Shown here: positions 16,933-25,796 of the stretch, piece by piece
How the letters are laid out: every line of letters begins with the position of its first letter
Numbering within the stretch: the stretch's first letter is position 1
Assembly (NCBI GenBank): GCA_002928875.1
Contig: PERO01000012.1
Coordinates: 1-64,000 of the forward strand
From: Methylobacterium sp.
GTDB taxonomy: Bacteria > Pseudomonadota > Alphaproteobacteria > Rhizobiales > Beijerinckiaceae
DNA: 64,000 nucleotides
Direction of reading: 5' to 3'
The notes under the pieces: generated by a model
The model's database searches: none
Told to the model about the DNA's origin: nothing
The model's input: the letters and a program-made list of their open reading frames with translations, nothing else
Made by a program: the position numbers and the translations under genes

Positions 16933-17844
16933 TCACGAAGCCGCGACGCCGCGCGTGACGATCCGGCCGACGAGGGCGACGATGCGATCCAGCGCAAAGC
17001 CCACGAGGCCAATGTAAATCAGCGCGACGATGATGTCGGGCAGCCGCGAGGAGTTCCACGCGTCCCAGATGAAGAAGCCGATGCCCACGCCGCCGGTCAG
17101 CATTTCCGCGGCGACGATCGCGAGCCAGGAGAGGCCGATGCCGATCCGGAGGCCCGTGAAGATGTAGGGCGCGGCCGAGGGCACCATGATCTTGAAGAAG
17201 AACTCGATGGTGTTGAGCCGCAAGACCTGCGCCACGTTGCGGTAATCCTGCGGAATGTTGCGGATGCCCACGGCGGTGTTGATGATCACCGGCCAGATCG
17301 CCGTGATGAAGATCACGAAGATCGCGGATGGGTTCGCATCGCGGAAGGCCGCGAGGCTGATCGGCAGCCAGGCGAGCGGCGGCACGGTGCGCAAAACCTG
17401 GAAGATCGGATCGAGGCCCCGCATCGCCCAGACCGACTGGCCCACCAGCGCGCCGAGCAGCACGCCCGCAATCGCCGCGAGGCCGAAGCCGTAGAGCACG
17501 CGCTCCAGCGAGGTCAGCACCCGCCAGCCGAGGCCGATATCCTGCGAGCCGTTCACGAAGAACGGATCGACGATCAGGTCCTTCGCTTCCGACCAGATGG
17601 TGGTCGGCGGCGGCAGCGTCGCGCCGGGCCGGCCGAAGGCGATCTGCCAGACGAGCAGGATCGCGGCGAGCACCACAAGCGGCGGCACCACCGCAGCGAG
17701 GACGGATTTCATCTGGCCTCCGGCGCCCTTCAGGCGGCTTTGCGGTTTCCGGGCGGGGAGGGCAACGACATCGCCGGCGGGCTTGGCGGGCAGGCTTTTG
17801 GTCTCGGTCGTCACGATCTGCGGTTTGAAGGCAGGGGCGGCCAT
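16933..17844 (-). CDS. nrtB: Nitrate ABC transporter permease
   Basis: A 303-residue inner-membrane permease with a variable cytoplasmic N-terminus of about 50 residues, then six membrane segments. The EAA loop that docks the ATPase is recognisable as FFFKIMVPSAAPYIFTGLRI, about 225-245. It follows nrtA by 77 bp. The NtrB/NrtB assignment rests on the EAA region and the operon context. Confidence 0.93.
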   Translation of the reverse strand: MAAPAFKPQIVTTETKSLPAKPAGDVVALPARKPQSRLKGAGGQMKSVLAAVVPPLVVLAAILLVWQIAFGRPGATLPPPTTIWSEAKDLIVDPFFVNGSQDIGLGWRVLTSLERVLYGFGLAAIAGVLLGALVGQSVWAMRGLDPIFQVLRTVPPLAWLPISLAAFRDANPSAIFVIFITAIWPVIINTAVGIRNIPQDYRNVAQVLRLNTIEFFFKIMVPSAAPYIFTGLRIGIGLSWLAIVAAEMLTGGVGIGFFIWDAWNSSRLPDIIVALIYIGLVGFALDRIVALVGRIVTRGVAAS

Positions 17845-17921
17845 GATCGGGCTCTCCGGCGATGGAAGAAGGGGAAGGGAAGGGCGGCCCGGAAGCCGCC
17901 CCGAAGCAGGGGGGAGCCGCG

Positions 17922-19250
17922 TCAGGCGAGGCGCTTCACGGCCAGCGATTTCAGGTAGGCCTCCGGGTCCGCCGGATCGAAGACCTTGCCGTCGAAGAAT
18001 TTCTCGGGTCCGCGGCTGTCGCCGGTGGGCGTGTCCTTCAGACCGAGGCTTTTCGCGGCCTCGAGCCAGAGATCGGAGCGGTTGGTCTTGTTCACCAGCG
18101 CCTTAATGTCGGTATTCGCCTCGAACTTGCCCCAGCGGATGTTCTCGGTGATGAACCAGGCGTCGAGGCTCTTCCAGGGATAGGAGGTCTCGCCCTTCTC
18201 GCCCCAGAACTTCATCAGGAGGTTGGTGCCCTTGGCTTCCTTGCCGCGACCGTAATTGATGTCGCCCTTGATGCGGCCGATAATGTCCGGCACGGGCACG
18301 TTGAACCATTGCCGGCGGCCGATGATTTCGGCCATTTCCTGCTTGTTCTCCATCTTCTCGCACCAGATCTGCGCTTCCATGGTCGCAGCCATGATGGCGA
18401 GGGTGGCCCTGGGGTTCGCATCGACCCAGTCGGCGCGCATGCCGAGCACCTTTTCCGGATGCCGGAACCAGACCTCGCCCGTTGTCGCAGCCGTGAAGCC
18501 GATGCCCTGGTTCACGAGTTGCTCGTTCCACGGCTCGCCCACGCAGAAGGCATCCATGTTGCCGACCTTCATGTTCGCCACCATCTGCGGCGGCGGAACG
18601 ACGATGGTCTGCACATCCTTGTCGGGATCGATGCCGCCGGCGGCGAGCCAGTAGCGGATCCAGAGGTCATGCGTGCCGCCGGGGAAGGTCATGGCGCATT
18701 TCACGTCCTTGCCGGCGGCCTTCTTCTTTGCGAAGGCCTCCTTCAGCGCCGAGGAATCCACGCCAACGGGCAGGTCCTTGTATTCGTTCGAAACCGAGAG
18801 GCCCTGGCAATCCTCGTTGAGGCGCAGCAGGGTGTACATCGGCAGGGGCTGGTTGTTCTGCATCACCTTGCCGGTGCCGTAGAGATAGGGCTTCGGCGAC
18901 AGGATGTGCCCGCCATCGATGCCATTGGCCTTGGTGCCGAGCGCCATGTTGTCGCGCGTCGCCCCCCAGCTCGCCTGCTTGGCGATGTCCATGTCGGGCA
19001 GGCCGTACTTGGCGTAGATGCCCTTCTCCTTCGCGATGATCAGCGGCGCGGCATCGGTCAGCGCGATGTAGCCGAGCTTGGTGCCTTTCACCTCGGGGCC
19101 CGAACCCTGGGCATGCACCCCGGTCGGGAACAGGGTCTTGGCGGCGAGAAGCGTCGCGGCACTGGCCGAGAGCTTCAGGAATTCGCGGCGGGAATGGTCC
19201 CCCGCCACGGCGTTGGCGTTCATCGTCTGGCCCTTGCCCGTCCTGCTCAT
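17922..19250 (-). CDS. nrtA: Nitrate ABC transporter periplasmic binding protein, Tat-exported
   Basis: A 442-residue protein of the NrtA/CmpA family. It has a twin-arginine signal (SRREFLKLSASAATLL, cleavage near VHAQG). Family segments include YGLPDMDIAKQASWGATRDN, PMYTLLRLNEDCQGLS, TFPGGTHDLWIRYWLAAGGI and FCVGEPWNEQLV. It binds nitrate (and perhaps nitrite) in the periplasm and feeds NrtB/NrtD. ATGs at 19250 and 19223 are both possible; each has an AAGG-type site. The signal is well placed from either. The mRNA carries a long leader with an ANTAR-type attenuator (19294-19405). Confidence 0.93.
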   Translation of the reverse strand: MSRTGKGQTMNANAVAGDHSRREFLKLSASAATLLAAKTLFPTGVHAQGSGPEVKGTKLGYIALTDAAPLIIAKEKGIYAKYGLPDMDIAKQASWGATRDNMALGTKANGIDGGHILSPKPYLYGTGKVMQNNQPLPMYTLLRLNEDCQGLSVSNEYKDLPVGVDSSALKEAFAKKKAAGKDVKCAMTFPGGTHDLWIRYWLAAGGIDPDKDVQTIVVPPPQMVANMKVGNMDAFCVGEPWNEQLVNQGIGFTAATTGEVWFRHPEKVLGMRADWVDANPRATLAIMAATMEAQIWCEKMENKQEMAEIIGRRQWFNVPVPDIIGRIKGDINYGRGKEAKGTNLLMKFWGEKGETSYPWKSLDAWFITENIRWGKFEANTDIKALVNKTNRSDLWLEAAKSLGLKDTPTGDSRGPEKFFDGKVFDPADPEAYLKSLAVKRLA

Positions 19251-19293
19251 GCCTCGCATCCTTCCGCGATGGGCGCCGAGCGCCCTTGAAACG

Positions 19294-19350
19294 AAAAAAC
19301 CGCCGGCGACCGGTTCCAGCGGGAGGATGCTGGTTCCGGTCGTCCGGCGG
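19294..19350 (-). terminator. Leader terminator (attenuator) upstream of nrtA
   Basis: On the minus strand, a stem of about 19 bp with one bulge and a 2x2 internal loop (19300-19320 pairs with 19329-19350, 8-nt loop) is followed by six T (19299-19294). It stands 43 nt before nrtA rather than after a gene, so it would stop nitrate operon transcripts early. Its 5' arm contains the bases used by hairpin P2, so the two folds exclude each other. Confidence 0.85.
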
Positions 19351-19405
19351 CGTTGCCGATGCCCCTTCGAAGGGACCAAGAAAATTCTGAAGCCGTCTTT
19401 GGCCT
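19344..19405 (-). promoter_or_regulatory. Tandem ANTAR-type RNA hairpins (NasT target) in the nrtA leader
   Basis: Two short hairpins have hexanucleotide loops with A at position 1 and G at position 4, the hallmark of ANTAR-bound RNA. P1 (19405-19390, minus) is AGGCC-AAAGAC-GGCTT. P2 (19359-19344) is TCGGC-AACGCC-GCCGG. The linker holds a small CCCTT/AAGGG stem. P2 shares GCCGG with the 5' arm of the terminator, so NasT binding would favour read-through into nrtA. NasT is encoded 1.3 kb upstream. Mechanism is known for NasR/NasT systems; here it is read from the fold. Confidence 0.85.
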
Positions 19406-19416
19406 GAACGACACTC

Positions 19417-19432
19417 TGCACGCTGCGTGCCA
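19417..19432 (-). promoter_or_regulatory. Sigma-54-like -24/-12 promoter for the nitrate operon
   Basis: TGGCACGCAGCGTGCA on the minus strand matches the sigma-54 consensus TGGCACG-N4-TTGCW with one mismatch and has the required GG-N10-GC spacing. Twelve bases after the GC the transcript would start near 19406, directly at the base of hairpin P1. The region from here to nasS (19433-19616) shows no clear NtrC dyad or other element. Confidence 0.6.
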
Positions 19433-19616
19433 AACTTGGCCCGACGGCGATGGCTGGCCGAAAACGGCCCATCGGCCCGTCAATTGGCCTGATCGATAGC
19501 GTTGCGCACGCGCGGACCGGGCGAAGGGTGCCTTGCGGACAGATCCCCGCCATCGGTGCAGCTTGCCCGAAATTTGTGCAGTGCAGCGATTTTCAGCGCA
19601 GCCCGATGGGGCGCGC

Positions 19617-20756
19617 TCAGCGCGGCAGGCGGTCGAAAAGCCGGGCCTCCACCGGATCGGCACTGGCATCGAAGCTGAGGCCCAGGCCCAATGCGGCCTG
19701 TTCCAGTGCCTCGGTCGCGAAGATGCGCGCGAGGCGGCTGGCGGTGTCCTCCGGCAGCGCCACCTGGCCCCAGCGCTGCATCTGTTCGGCGTAGAAGCGG
19801 GCATCGGCCGCGCGCATGCGGTTCGCCTCCCCCGCCTCGAATTCCAGCATGCCCGGCACGAGGCGTTCGCCATCCGCGAGCGGCATGCGCCCGCTGAGCG
19901 CGGCCAGCACATCCTGCGGATCGACGCCGAGCACGCTCTCGTCGCTCATGATGGAAACGAGGATGTCGCGGTTGACCGGATCCGCGCACCAGCGCGCGCT
20001 GTCGAGTAAGGCGGCGAGCAGGCGGCAGAGCAAATGATGGTTCGCCTCGGCCCAGTCGGCACGGACGCCGAGCACCTTGTCCGGGCTGCGCGGCCAGATC
20101 GCCGGCTTGGTGAGGATCACCGCGCCATGGCCCAGGCGCGCCGCGCGGCTGTTCCACGGATCGCCCACGCAGAAGCCGTCGATCCGGCCCGCGGCGAGCG
20201 CATCGCCCATATAGGGCGGCGGCAGGATGGCGATGGCAATGTCGCGCTCGGGGTCGATCCCCGCCGCCGCGAGCCAGTAGCGCAGTTCGTAATTGTGGGA
20301 GGAGAAGGGATGCACCACCACGAAGGCCAGTTGCGGGTCGCCGCGCTCCCGCCGCGCCTCAATGGCACCCCGCAAGGCGCGCCCGGTTGAGACGGGATCG
20401 TTCGCGACGACATTCGGGTCGGCGGCCCGCATGGCCTCCCAGACCTTGCGGCTGACCGTGATCGCATTGCCACCGGAGGCCAGCACCATCGGGGCGAGCA
20501 GCGGCACGTCATAGGGTGTGAGGCCGAAAGCGGCCGCGATGGGCAGCGGTGCCAGGAGATGCGCCGCATCGAAATGGCCGATGGCGAGCCGGTCACGCAC
20601 ATTGGCCCAGGATGTCTCGCGCACGAGTTCGATCTCGAGGCCCTGCCGGCGCGCGAACCCGGCGCGCGCCGCGATGACCGGCACGGCGGCATCGAGCAGC
20701 GGCATGAAGCCGATGCGGATGCGCTCGTGGACAACCCGCTGCGATGCGTCGCTCAT
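19617..20756 (-). CDS. nasS: Cytoplasmic nitrate sensor NasS (NrtA-like)
   Basis: A 379-residue NrtA/CmpA-family binding protein without any signal peptide, starting directly with RIRIGFMPLLDAAVPVIAA. Family landmarks: ETSWANVRDRLAIGHFDAAH, VVHPFSSHNYELRYWLAAAG and FCVGDPWNSR. The missing signal and the 4-bp ATGA overlap with nasT mark it as NasS. In such pairs NasS holds NasT inactive until nitrate or nitrite binds. It ends 366 bp before nrtA, a gap that holds the promoter and attenuator. Confidence 0.93.
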   Translation of the reverse strand: MSDASQRVVHERIRIGFMPLLDAAVPVIAARAGFARRQGLEIELVRETSWANVRDRLAIGHFDAAHLLAPLPIAAAFGLTPYDVPLLAPMVLASGGNAITVSRKVWEAMRAADPNVVANDPVSTGRALRGAIEARRERGDPQLAFVVVHPFSSHNYELRYWLAAAGIDPERDIAIAILPPPYMGDALAAGRIDGFCVGDPWNSRAARLGHGAVILTKPAIWPRSPDKVLGVRADWAEANHHLLCRLLAALLDSARWCADPVNRDILVSIMSDESVLGVDPQDVLAALSGRMPLADGERLVPGMLEFEAGEANRMRAADARFYAEQMQRWGQVALPEDTASRLARIFATEALEQAALGLGLSFDASADPVEARLFDRLPR

Positions 20757-21373
20757 TCCTCGCCTCCCGTGATGAGATTGGCCGTCGAGACGACGGAGCG
20801 CGCGATGTCGCCCATGCGCCGGTTTTCGCGCATCGCCGTGCGCCGCATGAGGTGATAGGCCTCCTCCTCGCCAAGCCCGCGCAACTTCATGAGGATGGCC
20901 TTGGCGCGGTCGATCAGCTTGCGATCCTCCAGCGCGCGGCGGGTGCTCTCCAGTTCCTCGCGCAGATTGGAATAGGCCTGGAACCGCGCGACCGCCATGT
21001 CGAGAATGGCCTTCACGCGGTCCTTGCGCAGCCCATCCACCACATAGGCCGATACGCCCGCGCTGATCGCCGCCTCCATCACGCCCGCATCGGATTGATC
21101 GACGAACATCGCGACCGGGCGGCTTACCGCGCGGCTCACATGGCTGAGATGCTCCACGAGGTCGCGATTGGGGTTTCCAAGATCGATGACGATGACATCG
21201 GGCGCGATCGCTTCGATCCGTCCGAGCAGGTTGCGCATGTCGGCCAGCACCGCGACATGATTGTGCCCGGCCTCGCGCAGACCTTCCTCGATGATGGATG
21301 CACGGATTTCATCCTCGTCGATCACGAGGATCGCGAGGTCCTGCCGGTCGCCTGTCTGCGGTTCGCGCGGCAT
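20753..21373 (-). CDS. nasT: ANTAR-domain antiterminator NasT
   Basis: A 206-residue protein. An N-terminal receiver-like domain (LAILVIDEDEIRASIIEEGL, DVIVIDLGNPN) keeps an Asp at the usual phosphorylation site. A coiled linker follows, and the C-terminal ANTAR RNA-binding domain (about 145-200) carries LIDRAKAILMKLRGL and EEAYHLMRRTAMRENRRMGD. When released from NasS it should bind the paired hairpins in the nrtA leader and prevent termination. The ATG at 21373 places the receiver fold at the normal distance. Confidence 0.95.
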   Translation of the reverse strand: MPREPQTGDRQDLAILVIDEDEIRASIIEEGLREAGHNHVAVLADMRNLLGRIEAIAPDVIVIDLGNPNRDLVEHLSHVSRAVSRPVAMFVDQSDAGVMEAAISAGVSAYVVDGLRKDRVKAILDMAVARFQAYSNLREELESTRRALEDRKLIDRAKAILMKLRGLGEEEAYHLMRRTAMRENRRMGDIARSVVSTANLITGGEE

Positions 21374-21503
21374 GCTGGTGGTATCGGGCGGGTTCGGGTC
21401 GCGGGCCGGGATTGACCAGAAAGCCGAAGCAAGCCGTGCGCCAAGGCTGCGAAACCGGCCGATTTCGGCTGACTGGGAGGTGCCAATTCCAGTGCGGCAG
21501 ACC

Positions 21504-21532
21504 AAAGAAAAAGGCCCGGCGAACCGGGCCTT
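21504..21532 (-). terminator. Rho-independent terminator of the chemoreceptor gene
   Basis: AAGGCCCGG (21511-21519) pairs perfectly with CCGGGCCTT (21524-21532) around a 4-nt loop. On the minus strand the stem runs into TTTCTTT. It lies 25 bp after the stop at 21557 and separates that gene from nasT. Confidence 0.85.
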
Positions 21533-21556
21533 TCGCGATTGGAAGCGGGGCGTCTC

Positions 21557-23239
21557 TCAGGCGGCGCGCACGGCCGTGAGGAAATTTTCCACCTCGCGGC
21601 GCATCATCGCCGCCTGCCGTGCAAGGTCGCTCGCGGCGCCGTGGACCTGGCTCGTCGCGGCAGCCGTGTCGTTCGCGGCCGTCGAGACCTGCGTGATCGA
21701 ACGGGTCACCTCGTCCGTGCCGCCTGCGGCCTGCTGGACATTGGCGGCGATCTCGCGTGTCGCGCGCTCCTGCTCGCCGATCGAACCGGCGATTTCGCCG
21801 GTCGCGCGGTCTATGAGGCCGATCGACTGGTCGATCTGCTGGATGGAGCCTACGGTCTGCTCGGTGGCGCGCTGGATCTCGGCGACCATGTCGGCGATGT
21901 CGTTCGTCGCCTTCGCGGTCTGGTTCGCGAGTTCCTTCACTTCGCTGGCGACAACCGCGAAGCCACGACCGGCCTCGCCCGCCCGCGCGGCCTCGATGGT
22001 GGCATTCAGCGCCAGCAGGTTCGTCTGTTCGGCGAGTCCACGGATGAGGTCGATCACCTGTCCGATCTTGCCGGCGGCGTTGACCAGCGACTGCACGCTC
22101 TGGTCGGTGTGGCGCACATTGGCGACGGCACCGGCGGCGGCCTCCGTGGCACTCGACAGGATGCGCGAGATTTCAGCGGCGGTGCCGGACAGTTCCTCGC
22201 CCGCAGCGGCAAGGCCGTGGATCGTGGCGCTGGTCTGGGTCGCGGCGGAGGCGACGGTCGAGGCTTCGAGCGTGGTGTTCTCGGCCGAGCGCGCGAGCGC
22301 GTTGGCGGAGGATTCCAGTTCGGTCGCCGTCGAGGTGATCGACATCACGACGCTGTTCACCTGGGCTTCGAAGCCCTTCACCGCGTCCTCGATCACGCGC
22401 TGGCGAATGAGGTCGCGCTCCTGCCGGGCGGCCAGAGCCTGGTCGGCATCGCGCTTCTGGACGAGGGCATCCCGGAAGACCTGCAGCGCGCGCGCCACCA
22501 CCCCGATCTCGTCCTTGCGGTCCGTCCCGTCGATGGGCGTGTCGAGTTCTCCGCTGGCGATGCCGTTGACGCTGGCGCTGAGGTTGCGAAGTCCGCCCGA
22601 CACCGCTCGGCCGATCACCCAGGCCAGTGCACAGAAGGCCAGCAGCAGCGGCAGGATGCGGAAGACGATGGCGGTGACCTCCGCCATGAGCGCCGCATCG
22701 ACATCATCCACATGCAGGCCGGAGCCCACGAAGGCTTCCGTTTTCGGCAGCAGGGCGTTGTAGGCGATTTTCACCGTCTCCACATCCTGCCCCGGCTTCT
22801 TCCAGTAATATTCGGTGAACCCGGCCTTCTCCGCTTTCACGACGCGCGAGAATTCCTGGATGATCATCAGCCCGTTCTTGTCCTTCAGGCCGAGATTGTT
22901 CTTGCCCTCGAGATCCTTGCGGACTGGATGCATGAGCGTGTTGCCGTTGAGATCATAGATGTAGAAGTAGTTGCCGTTGTCGAACCGTGAGGAGCGCAGC
23001 ACGTTCGCGGCGCTCTTCAGTGCCTCGTCCGGCTTCGCGCCCTTGGCAACCGCATCGTCGAACGCGCCCTGAAGAATGGTGACAGCCGACTCGACCGTGT
23101 TGCGGATCTCGTTGCGCTTCTGCTCAAGCATCATGGCCCGCACCTGCGTCAGCACCATGAAAATGGATCCGGCGAGCAGCAGCACGGCTGCACCCACCAG
23201 AAGCCCGAGCTTACGGGCGATCGACAAGTTCCTGAGCAT
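21557..23239 (-). CDS. Methyl-accepting chemotaxis protein with periplasmic single Cache domain
   Basis: A 560-residue receptor. TM1 is [20 protein letters not shown]. The periplasmic sCache domain (about 40-190) has [22 protein letters not shown]2 lies near residues 190-215, then HAMP. The signalling domain has the canonical tip [20 protein letters not shown], with intact CheW/CheA contacts. There is no CheR-docking pentapeptide at the C-terminus. The ATG at 23239 leaves a short cytoplasmic N-terminus ([10 protein letters not shown]). sCache receptors often sense small organic acids. It is divergent from the ABC binding protein gene 223 bp away. Confidence 0.93.
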   Translation of the reverse strand: MLRNLSIARKLGLLVGAAVLLLAGSIFMVLTQVRAMMLEQKRNEIRNTVESAVTILQGAFDDAVAKGAKPDEALKSAANVLRSSRFDNGNYFYIYDLNGNTLMHPVRKDLEGKNNLGLKDKNGLMIIQEFSRVVKAEKAGFTEYYWKKPGQDVETVKIAYNALLPKTEAFVGSGLHVDDVDAALMAEVTAIVFRILPLLLAFCALAWVIGRAVSGGLRNLSASVNGIASGELDTPIDGTDRKDEIGVVARALQVFRDALVQKRDADQALAARQERDLIRQRVIEDAVKGFEAQVNSVVMSITSTATELESSANALARSAENTTLEASTVASAATQTSATIHGLAAAGEELSGTAAEISRILSSATEAAAGAVANVRHTDQSVQSLVNAAGKIGQVIDLIRGLAEQTNLLALNATIEAARAGEAGRGFAVVASEVKELANQTAKATNDIADMVAEIQRATEQTVGSIQQIDQSIGLIDRATGEIAGSIGEQERATREIAANVQQAAGGTDEVTRSITQVSTAANDTAAATSQVHGAASDLARQAAMMRREVENFLTAVRAA

Positions 23240-23359
23240 TCCGAGATTCCCTGGGAGAAGACTGGCGTTCCTTATGCGCCTCACAAGGTTAATGCTCGCT
23301 TTCTGACCATTTCGCCGATGAAAACAGCGCCGGGACGGCATTGTTTCGTAAAACGCTTC

Positions 23360-23372
23360 AAGTTTGAAACTT
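23360..23372. promoter_or_regulatory. Short palindrome in a divergent promoter region
   Basis: AAGTTT-G-AAACTT is a perfect inverted repeat between the chemoreceptor gene and the ABC binding protein gene. It could be an operator. No regulator gene is adjacent, so this is a weak call. Confidence 0.3.
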
Positions 23373-23462
23373 CCCCCTCGACAGAGGCGGCAAATGTCTT
23401 ACTCTGCGTTTTATCCGCCTCCGGGAGAGGGGCGATACGAACAACAGGGAGTTCGGCGAAAC

Positions 23463-24629
23463 ATGTCTCGCAAGCTGTTACTGGGTATGGCTCTGGCCGG
23501 TCTTGCGGCCTTCCCCGCCGCCGCGCAGGCGCCGTTGAAGATCGGGATGATCACCACCTTGTCCGGCCCGGGTGGCTATCTGGGACAGGATATCCGCGAT
23601 GCGATGGCGCTCGCGATCCAGCAGGAAGGCGGCAAGCTTGGCGGCGTTCCGGTGGAACTCGTCGTCGAGGATGACGCGTTGAAGCCCGGCCAGGGCAAGC
23701 AGATCGCCGAGAAATTCCTCAAGAATGACGGCATCAAGCTCTTCACCGGCATCGTGTTCTCGAATGTCGCCGGCGCGACCGTGCCGGATATCCTCGATGC
23801 CGGCGCGCTCTATGTAAGCCCGAATGCCGGCCCGTCGAATTTCGCGGGCAAGGAATGCCATCGCAATTACTTCGTCGTCTCCTGGCAGAACGACACGCTG
23901 CACGAGAGCGCCGGGCAATACGCCACCAATCTCGGCTTCAAGAAGGCCTTCATCCTCGCGCCGAACTATCCGGCCGGGAAGGACGCGCTCGCGGGCTTCA
24001 AGCGCTTCTTCAAGGGCGAGATCGCCGGCGAGGTCTATACCCGCCTCGACCAGACCGATTACGCCGCCGAAATGGCGCAGATCCGCGCTGCGAACCCGGA
24101 TGTGGTGTTCCAGTTCCATCCCGGCGGCCTCGGCATCGCTTTCCTGCGCCAGTACCAGCAGGCGGGCCTGCTCGGGAAGCTGCCGATGGTGCTCGCTTCC
24201 CCCTCGCTCGACAGCGTGATCCTCAAGGCCGTGGGCGAAGCGGCGATGGGCGTGAACGTCACCAGCCACTGGAATGCCGATCTCGACAATCCGGCCAACA
24301 AGGCCTTCGTCGAGGCTTTCCAGAAGGCCTATAACCGCATCCCCACGAACTACGCTGCGCAGGGCTATGACACCGCGCTCGCGATCGCGGCCGCGCTGAA
24401 GGCGACGGGCGGCAAGGTCGACAACACCGAAGCCTTCCGCACGGCGATGCTCAAGGCCGACTTCAAGGCCACGCGCGGCGACTTCAAGTTCGGCCCCAAT
24501 CAGCACCCCGTGCAGGATTGGTATGCCCTCGGTGTCGAGAAGGGCGCGGATGGCGTGCTGAAGCTCGTCTCCAAGGGCAAGGTGATGACCAACCAGGGCG
24601 ATTTCTACGCCAAGGATTGCAAGCTCTGA
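23463..24629 (+). CDS. Branched-chain amino acid-type ABC transporter substrate-binding protein
   Basis: A 388-residue periplasmic binding protein with a Sec signal (MSRKLLLGMALAGLAAFPAAA, cleavage before QAPLK). The two-lobed Peripla_BP_6 fold shows KIGMITTLSGPGGYLGQDI, FTGIVFSNVAGATVPDI, YPAGKDALAGFK and PTNYAAQGYDTALAIAAALK. It supplies ligand to the LivHMGF components after it. Amino acids, urea, amides or aromatic acids are possible ligands. AGGGAG about 11 nt upstream is the likely ribosome site. A 13-bp palindrome AAGTTT-G-AAACTT lies at 23360-23372 in its upstream region. Confidence 0.92.
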   Translation: MSRKLLLGMALAGLAAFPAAAQAPLKIGMITTLSGPGGYLGQDIRDAMALAIQQEGGKLGGVPVELVVEDDALKPGQGKQIAEKFLKNDGIKLFTGIVFSNVAGATVPDILDAGALYVSPNAGPSNFAGKECHRNYFVVSWQNDTLHESAGQYATNLGFKKAFILAPNYPAGKDALAGFKRFFKGEIAGEVYTRLDQTDYAAEMAQIRAANPDVVFQFHPGGLGIAFLRQYQQAGLLGKLPMVLASPSLDSVILKAVGEAAMGVNVTSHWNADLDNPANKAFVEAFQKAYNRIPTNYAAQGYDTALAIAAALKATGGKVDNTEAFRTAMLKADFKATRGDFKFGPNQHPVQDWYALGVEKGADGVLKLVSKGKVMTNQGDFYAKDCKL

Positions 24630-24642
24630 GGCGTGGTCATGG

Positions 24643-24752
24643 CGTCATGGCGAGGAGGGCGAAAGCCCGACGCGGCCATCCAGAAAAGCCGATGGTCCAC
24701 GAGGCCATCTCTTTCTCCGGATCGCCACGTCGCTCCACTCCTCGCGATGACG
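24643..24752. repeat. Palindromic intergenic repeat element (about 110 bp)
   Basis: The ends form an inverted repeat: CGTCATGGCGAGGA (24643-24656) and TCCTCGCGATGACG (24739-24752), 13 of 14 matching. The interior is non-coding. It fills the gap between the binding protein and permease genes. The CGTCAT-GCGAGGAG end is shared by a short piece at 42813-42827. It resembles dispersed palindromic elements common in Hyphomicrobiales. Confidence 0.7.
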
Positions 24753-24884
24753 AGCCGCCTCGTGTCCTTCCCGTTCGATGCGTGAGCATCGGGCGGGAAG
24801 CCATGTCGCAACCCTGAAGGATGGATTCCCGCCCGCCCTGCCGGGCGTCGGGAAAGACATTGCGAACCCGAACCGGAAAAGCTC

Positions 24885-25796
24885 GTGGCCCTCATCCTCG
24901 AACAGCTGCTGAACGGCCTGCAACTGGGCGTCACCCTGTTCCTGCTCGCGGCGGGGTTGACGCTGGTCTTCGGCATCATGGGCGTGATCAATCTCGCCCA
25001 TGGCTCGCTCTACATGATCGGTGCCTATGCTGGCGCGCTGCTCGCCGCACAGACCGGCTCGTTCGTGCTGGCCTTCCTCGGCGGGTTGTTGGCGGCGGGC
25101 CTCGCCGGCATGCTGATCGAGTTCCTCGTGCTGCGGAAACTCTATGCCCGCGATCACCTCGACCAGGTGCTCGCGACCTTCGCGCTGATCCTCACGGTGA
25201 ACCAGGCAGCGGTGATCCTGTTCGGGCGCAGGCCGCTCTTCGTGGATATCCCGCCCTGGCTGAACGGTTCGGTCTCGCTTGGCCTGTTCAATTATCCGAT
25301 CTACCGCCTCTCGATCATCGCGCTGGGCCTCGTCGTGGCCGTGGCGCTGGCGCTCTTCATCACGCGCACGCGCATCGGCATGCTGGTGCGTGCCGGCGCC
25401 ACGCATCGCGACATGGTGCGGGCGCTCGGTGTCGATATCCGCATGCTCTACACCGTGATCTTCGGCCTCGGCGCGCTTCTCGCCGGGCTCGCCGGCGTGA
25501 TGGCCGGGCCGCTGCTCGCGGTGCAGGTCGGCATGGGCGAGCAGATCCTCATCCTCACCTTCGTCGTCGTGGTGATCGGCGGGCTGGGCTCCGTGCGCGG
25601 CGCCTTCTTCGGGGCGCTGCTCGTGGGCATGGTCGATACCTCGATGCGCGCCTTTTTGCCGGGCCTCTTCCGCCAGCTGATGCCCGGCCCGGAAGCCGAT
25701 GCGCTCGGTGCCGGCATCGCCTCGATGGGCGTCTACCTGCTGATGGCGCTCGTGCTGCTGATCCGCCCGAAAGGGCTGTTCCCCGCCCATGGCTGA
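24885..25796 (+). CDS. livH: Branched-chain amino acid-type ABC transporter permease LivH
   Basis: A 303-residue permease with about eight membrane segments. The start VALILEQLLNGLQLGVTLFL and the LivH signature GLTLVFGIMGVINLAHGSLY are clear; so are the cytoplasmic loop GATHRDMVRALGVDI and GGLGSVRGAFFGALLVG. It begins with GTG. The weak GGAAA site and 255-bp gap after the binding protein gene suggest that expression relies on read-through across the repeat element. It overlaps livM by 8 bp. Confidence 0.92.
   Translation: MALILEQLLNGLQLGVTLFLLAAGLTLVFGIMGVINLAHGSLYMIGAYAGALLAAQTGSFVLAFLGGLLAAGLAGMLIEFLVLRKLYARDHLDQVLATFALILTVNQAAVILFGRRPLFVDIPPWLNGSVSLGLFNYPIYRLSIIALGLVVAVALALFITRTRIGMLVRAGATHRDMVRALGVDIRMLYTVIFGLGALLAGLAGVMAGPLLAVQVGMGEQILILTFVVVVIGGLGSVRGAFFGALLVGMVDTSMRAFLPGLFRQLMPGPEADALGAGIASMGVYLLMALVLLIRPKGLFPAHG

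Noticed and set aside
19433..19616. NtrC binding sites upstream of the sigma-54-like promoter
   Set aside because: TGCAC appears several times but not in the inverted arrangement of the NtrC dyad.
23384..23421. Inverted repeat GAGGCGG/CCGCCTC upstream of the ABC binding protein gene as a terminator
   Set aside because: The loop of 24 nt is large, no T run follows and no gene ends here.
24630..24884. A small gene between the binding protein and livH
   Set aside because: The open frames here are translations of the palindromic repeat element and lack a ribosome site or family features.
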